Assembly: GCA_900770395.1 (NCBI GenBank)
Contig: CAAGKM010000014.1
Coordinates: 83,298 to 147,297, forward strand
DNA from: an uncultured Prevotella sp.
GTDB lineage: Bacteria; Bacteroidota; Bacteroidia; Bacteroidales; Bacteroidaceae
DNA length: 64,000 nt
Direction of reading: 5' to 3'
Part shown: piece by piece, positions 61,482 through 64,000 of the stretch
Position numbering within the stretch: position 1 is the first letter of the stretch
Layout: the number at the start of each line of letters is the position of its first letter
Translations under genes and position numbers: made by a program
Notes under the pieces: model-generated
What the model saw: the letters and a program-made list of their open reading frames with translations, nothing else
The model's database searches: none
Told to the model about the DNA's origin: nothing

Positions 61482-62293
61482 AAGAAATAGGATTAGAAGA
61501 AATGAAAGTCATTCAGATGGACATACTCTCAGCCGTCCATCGTTTTTGTGTGGCTAACAATCTAAAATATTCGCTTGGATGCGGCTCCATGCTTGGATGT
61601 GCCCGCCATAAAGGCTATATTCCTTGGGATGATGACATAGACATTTACATGCTACGCAAGGATTATGACCAATTAATCAAAGATTTTCCAGAAACTTTCG
61701 ATGGATGTTATAAACTTGCTGCATATAAGCGTACAGCCAATTGGATTGACACATACGGAAAGATATATGACTCAAGAACAATATTAGAAGAAAGTGGAAA
61801 AGACCGTGGGGCAGGTGTGAATATAGACATATTTCCTATAGATAATGTGCCTCAAGACGAAGAGGAATGGCGCAGATATAACAAGCACCGCTGTTTTTGG
61901 CGAGATCTTTATTATCGGCGTATTGGAAATTTAGGGGTATGGAAAAGACATAAGGAAAGAGCTTTTTATAAGGACATCATGATGTTTATAGTTAAGGCTC
62001 TTCTACAGTGTGTGCCTCCCAAGGCTCTTCTCATGTATTTCAACTGCATAGTAACAAAATACCAAAATAAGGAAACTGGTTATGTGTTTGAATGTGCACA
62101 AGGGATTTTTGGAAAAAATCCTTTTCCAAAAGCTCTTTTTGAAAATCTGACCCTTATGCCGTTTGAAGACCGTGAATATATGGCTTTTGCCGACTATGAT
62201 AAATATCTCACCCTACACTTCGGAAATTGGAGAGAATGGCCACCAATAGAAAAACGCATTACACACCACGACTTCAAGGCATGGTGGAAATAA
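61478..62293 (+). CDS. LicD-family phosphotransferase
   Basis: A 271-residue protein of the LicD/fukutin nucleotidyltransferase-fold family. The signature LGCGSMLGCARHKGYIPWDDDIDIYM carries the metal-binding Asp residues, and RGAGVNIDIFPIDNVP follows. LicD transfers phosphocholine or similar phospho-substituents from a CDP carrier to surface glycans. It overlaps the racemase gene by 4 bases and ends the glycan operon. The upstream fusion could make the activated donor. No choline uptake or kinase gene is present, so the substituent may be something else. Confidence 0.88.
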   Translation: MKEIGLEEMKVIQMDILSAVHRFCVANNLKYSLGCGSMLGCARHKGYIPWDDDIDIYMLRKDYDQLIKDFPETFDGCYKLAAYKRTANWIDTYGKIYDSRTILEESGKDRGAGVNIDIFPIDNVPQDEEEWRRYNKHRCFWRDLYYRRIGNLGVWKRHKERAFYKDIMMFIVKALLQCVPPKALLMYFNCIVTKYQNKETGYVFECAQGIFGKNPFPKALFENLTLMPFEDREYMAFADYDKYLTLHFGNWREWPPIEKRITHHDFKAWWK

Positions 62294-62350
62294 TACAACT
62301 TTCTCATTTTATCATAATCTGAATATCGGTCACTACCCTGAAATCAAAGC

Positions 62351-62465
62351 GTAAGCGTCCAATTTTACTTTTCCCTTCGGCAAGTGACCGTTGGCTGACG
62401 TTATTGTCCAATTAAAATACAACGGGTACATTTTAATAAACTTTGGCTGCATTCGGCAGCAATTC
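62351..62465 (+). repeat. Right copy of the sequence block that flanks the glycan cluster
   Basis: Matches the left copy at 54090-54175: GTAAGCGTCCAATTTT exactly, and a 33-base stretch starting at 62426 with two differences. It carries about 31 extra bases between the two parts. The remaining sequence of 62294-62594 holds no gene apart from the toxin-antitoxin promoter. Confidence 0.75.
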
Positions 62466-62535
62466 AAGCAAGCCTTCTTATGTAAGCCCTCAAATTTGGG
62501 TAAAAAATAAAAAACATTAAAAATGTTCGTTTTAT

Positions 62536-62566
62536 TTTGTTATGCACTCGTTTATGCGTAACTTTG
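62536..62566 (+). promoter_or_regulatory. Consensus promoter of the PIN toxin-antitoxin pair
   Basis: TTTG at 62536-62539, a 19-base spacer, then TAACTTTG at 62559-62566, 28 bases before the antitoxin ATG. Confidence 0.75.
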
Positions 62567-62594
62567 TGGCGATAATATTTAAATAATACATAAT

Positions 62595-62861
62595 ATGGCG
62601 GCAATAACACTTGAAAGAAATCAGAGACAATTGCTGGATGAGATAAAACATCTTATTCCGCAATATGACAATATGGAGGTCATTGACGTTCTGGAATCGG
62701 CTATTTCCCAAATTAGAAGATGCAGAAAAATACAGGGCACCAGCACTGCCACAGACAACTCTCTTTCTCCAAGGATACAGGCACTCATAGGAATCGTTCC
62801 GCCTTTCTCTCAAGAAGAAATTGAAAGTGACGAGAGGCTAAAACATATATTAAACCATTGA
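62595..62861 (+). CDS. Antitoxin partner of a PIN-domain toxin
   Basis: An 88-residue protein with a helical N-terminal half (ERNQRQLLDEIKHLIPQYDNMEVIDVLESAI) and a C-terminal tail with SPRIQALIGIVPPFSQEEIESDERLKHIL. This kind of tail wraps the toxin in several Bacteroidota VapBC-like pairs. The call rests on size, its own consensus promoter and its position 8 bases before the PIN gene. I cannot name the DNA-binding family. Confidence 0.75.
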   Translation: MAAITLERNQRQLLDEIKHLIPQYDNMEVIDVLESAISQIRRCRKIQGTSTATDNSLSPRIQALIGIVPPFSQEEIESDERLKHILNH

Positions 62862-62869
62862 CGGGGGAT

Positions 62870-63286
62870 ATGAATATATTTTTAGATACAAACGTCATCA
62901 TTGACCTGATTCAAAGAAGAGATGGGTATGAGGTTGTTGCGCGCATTCTTCAAGAAGCAGAAAAAGGTACACACGTATTTTACACATCAGCATTGTCTAT
63001 GGTTAATGTAGCGTATATCCTGCGTAAGTTTTATAAAGGAGCAAGTTTGTACGGTTTACTTAATGATTTAGGGGAAATAATCACAGTAATCTCAGTCAGC
63101 CATTCTGCTTATGACAATGCCCTAAAGTCCAAAGCCAAAGATTTTGAGGATGCCGTGCAGTATTTCTCTGCCTTGGAGGGGAATATGGATTGCATCATCA
63201 CACGGAATGTTGATGATTTCATACAGGGGCAGCTACCAATTTATTCACCTGCTGACTTTTTAAAGAATCATAGCAGCGACAATTGA
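62870..63286 (+). CDS. PIN-domain ribonuclease toxin (VapC-like)
   Basis: A 138-residue protein. The acidic residues of the PIN site are seen in MNIFLDTNVIIDLI (N-terminal Asp), a Glu near NVAYILRKF, DFEDAVQYFSA, and CIITRNVDDF. I chose the ATG at 62870; a TTG at 62858 overlaps the antitoxin stop. PIN toxins cleave RNA and are neutralised by the adjacent antitoxin. It lies just outside the right flanking repeat and may help keep the island. Confidence 0.88.
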   Translation: MNIFLDTNVIIDLIQRRDGYEVVARILQEAEKGTHVFYTSALSMVNVAYILRKFYKGASLYGLLNDLGEIITVISVSHSAYDNALKSKAKDFEDAVQYFSALEGNMDCIITRNVDDFIQGQLPIYSPADFLKNHSSDN

Positions 63287-63299
63287 ACAAATCAAAATC

Positions 63300-63333
63300 C
63301 CCGTTTCGCAAGCCTCACGGCTTGCGGAACGGG
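63300..63333. terminator. Hairpin after the PIN toxin gene
   Basis: CCCGTTTCGCAAGCC pairs with GGCTTGCGGAACGGG (one G-U pair) across a 4-base loop. It lies between convergent genes but lacks a T-tract, so termination is uncertain. Confidence 0.5.
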
Positions 63334-63394
63334 AACAAAATAACAAGATACAGAATAAGAACTAAATGCTGAAGCGGATGAGCTTGCAGACTAA

Positions 63395-63613
63395 TTATGC
63401 ATTGATACAGCTCTGAACCGCAAAGGTGCCGACCATGTCGGTGAGGATGCCCTTGATGAGCCCCTTGGAGTACGGGCAGTTGTGCTCCGACATGTGTTTG
63501 GCGAGGTCGTCGAGCTCCATGATGGGGTTCTCGTGTCTCACCTGTCCGTACCAGAGCTTCTCGCCCTCCACCTTGGGGTTGCGCAGTTTTACCAGCTGAA
63601 ATTTTAATGCCAT
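63395..63613 (-). CDS. Short HU-like DNA-binding protein, probably truncated
   Basis: A 72-residue product. MALKFQLVKLRNPKVEGEKLWYGQVRHEN resembles the N-terminus of Bacteroidota HU-like (histone-like) proteins that are usually about 120-160 residues. The expected DNA-binding arm is missing: after KGILTDMVGTFAVQS the frame stops. No continuation was found in the other frames nearby. It has a well-formed promoter element and repeat array C in its leader. It may be a remnant or a short variant. Confidence 0.55.
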   Translation of the reverse strand: MALKFQLVKLRNPKVEGEKLWYGQVRHENPIMELDDLAKHMSEHNCPYSKGLIKGILTDMVGTFAVQSCINA

Positions 63614-63665
63614 AACTTCTTGTGTTTTTTTAATGGTTGATACTAAGGTTTACTCCCGTGTCACC

Positions 63666-63741
63666 AAACGACTCGTTTGCGGTGCTGAACGATACGTTTC
63701 CGCGGCTGAACGACACGTTTGCGGCCGTGAGCGATACGTTT
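63666..63741. repeat. Array of four RAACGAYACGTTT cores exactly 21 bp apart (array C)
   Basis: Cores start at 63666, 63687, 63708 and 63729 (AAACGACTCGTTT, GAACGATACGTTT, GAACGACACGTTT, GAGCGATACGTTT). The core equals that of array B. It lies between the promoter and start of the HU-like gene on the minus strand. Confidence 0.75.
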
Positions 63742-63775
63742 GTGACTGCGGTGCAGTTCCTCTTGAACAACAATG

Positions 63776-63783
63776 CAAAGGTA
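63776..63783 (-). promoter_or_regulatory. Predicted -7 promoter element of the HU-like gene
   Basis: Minus-strand TACCTTTG followed by CA, about 163 bases upstream of the HU-like ATG, so the leader would carry all of array C. Confidence 0.55.
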
Positions 63784-63861
63784 CGAAATTCTGAGATGGC
63801 ATTTTCCACTTTCCGGCAGTTATTGACAGTTTCTGACAGATTATGGCAGTTTTTGGGCTGT

Positions 63862-63990
63862 TTACGGCTCTCCGAGGTATTTCACGATGAGCCTCACCTG
63901 ACGCGGCGTGAAGCTCTTCGACCACTTACTGTAGTGCGAGGCAAGCTCTTTATTCTGGCAACCTGGCAACCTGTCAGCCGTTTTCGGGAG
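63862..63990 (-). pseudogene. DUF4248-like C-terminal fragment
   Basis: The minus frame encodes NKELASHYSKWSKSFTPRQV followed by RLIVKYLGEP and a stop at 63862. The ending resembles DUF4248 proteins, which often neighbour HU-like genes in Bacteroidota. An in-frame stop at 63991-63993 and the absence of a start codon leave only 42 residues, so it is probably a remnant. A frameshift near the window edge cannot be excluded. Confidence 0.4.
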
Positions 63991-64000
63991 TCACTGTAAA

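Noticed and set aside
63637..63999. 120-codon frame with NDTF heptads at the window end
   Set aside because: The heptad repeat is the 21-bp DNA array read as codons; the rest runs antisense to the DUF4248-like fragment.

Overview
The window reads as chromosomal DNA of a Bacteroidota member, most likely a Prevotella-like gut or oral species. The support is two SusC/SusD loci, a hybrid two-component regulator, ECF sigma/anti-sigma pairs, a UpxY-type antiterminator, fimbrillin-fold lipoproteins, and many promoters of the Bacteroidota type (-7 element TAnnTTTG, often followed by CA). The species cannot be named from this sequence alone.

Layout. 1-6.5 kb: the start of ileS, an SGNH/MBOAT acyl-transfer pair, two tandem tRNA-Arg genes and dapA, all on the minus strand. 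6.6-14.9 kb: an ECF sigma gene divergent from a TlpA-like thioredoxin, FecR, SusC and SusD operon; this SusC is broken by an out-of-frame internal deletion. 15-26.1 kb: mostly housekeeping genes (EamA transporter, truA, tRNA-Thr, tRNA-Gly, topB, OmpH/Skp, pepD, DUF4924, LysE, ROK kinase) and a second sigma/membrane-protein pair.

26.2-47.4 kb is a glycosaminoglycan-type polysaccharide utilization locus. It holds a hybrid two-component sensor, GH88 unsaturated glucuronyl hydrolase, SusC, SusD, a DUF5017 surface protein, a beta-helix protein, two fimbrillin-fold lipoproteins, a DUF1573-PL8 lyase fusion, nagB, and a NagB-like/PIG-L fusion. PL8 would cut the polymer, SusCD would import the fragments, GH88 would split the unsaturated disaccharide, and NagB would feed the amino sugar into glycolysis. 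No sulfatase is seen, which leans toward hyaluronan or low-sulfate chondroitin.

47.5-63.3 kb looks like an accessory island. A long structured leader with two terminator-like hairpins precedes a UpxY/NusG-like gene. A YoeB toxin-antitoxin pair and a two-gene Hachiman anti-phage system (HamA, HamB) follow. Then comes a surface-glycan cluster: DUF1919, an acyltransferase interrupted at a G10 tract, a Wzx-like flippase, two glycosyltransferase-like genes, and a HAD-nucleotidyltransferase / Asp-Glu racemase / LicD cassette. A PIN-type toxin-antitoxin pair closes it. Related sequence blocks at about 54.1 kb and 62.4 kb flank the glycan cluster. The last kilobase holds a short HU-like gene and a DUF4248-like fragment.

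The least explained signal is a set of five intergenic arrays (about 4.9, 21.8, 42.0, 54.0 and 63.7 kb). Each has short palindromic cores repeated every 21-22 bp. Different loci use different cores, but two cores recur at more than one locus. They fit no feature class I know.
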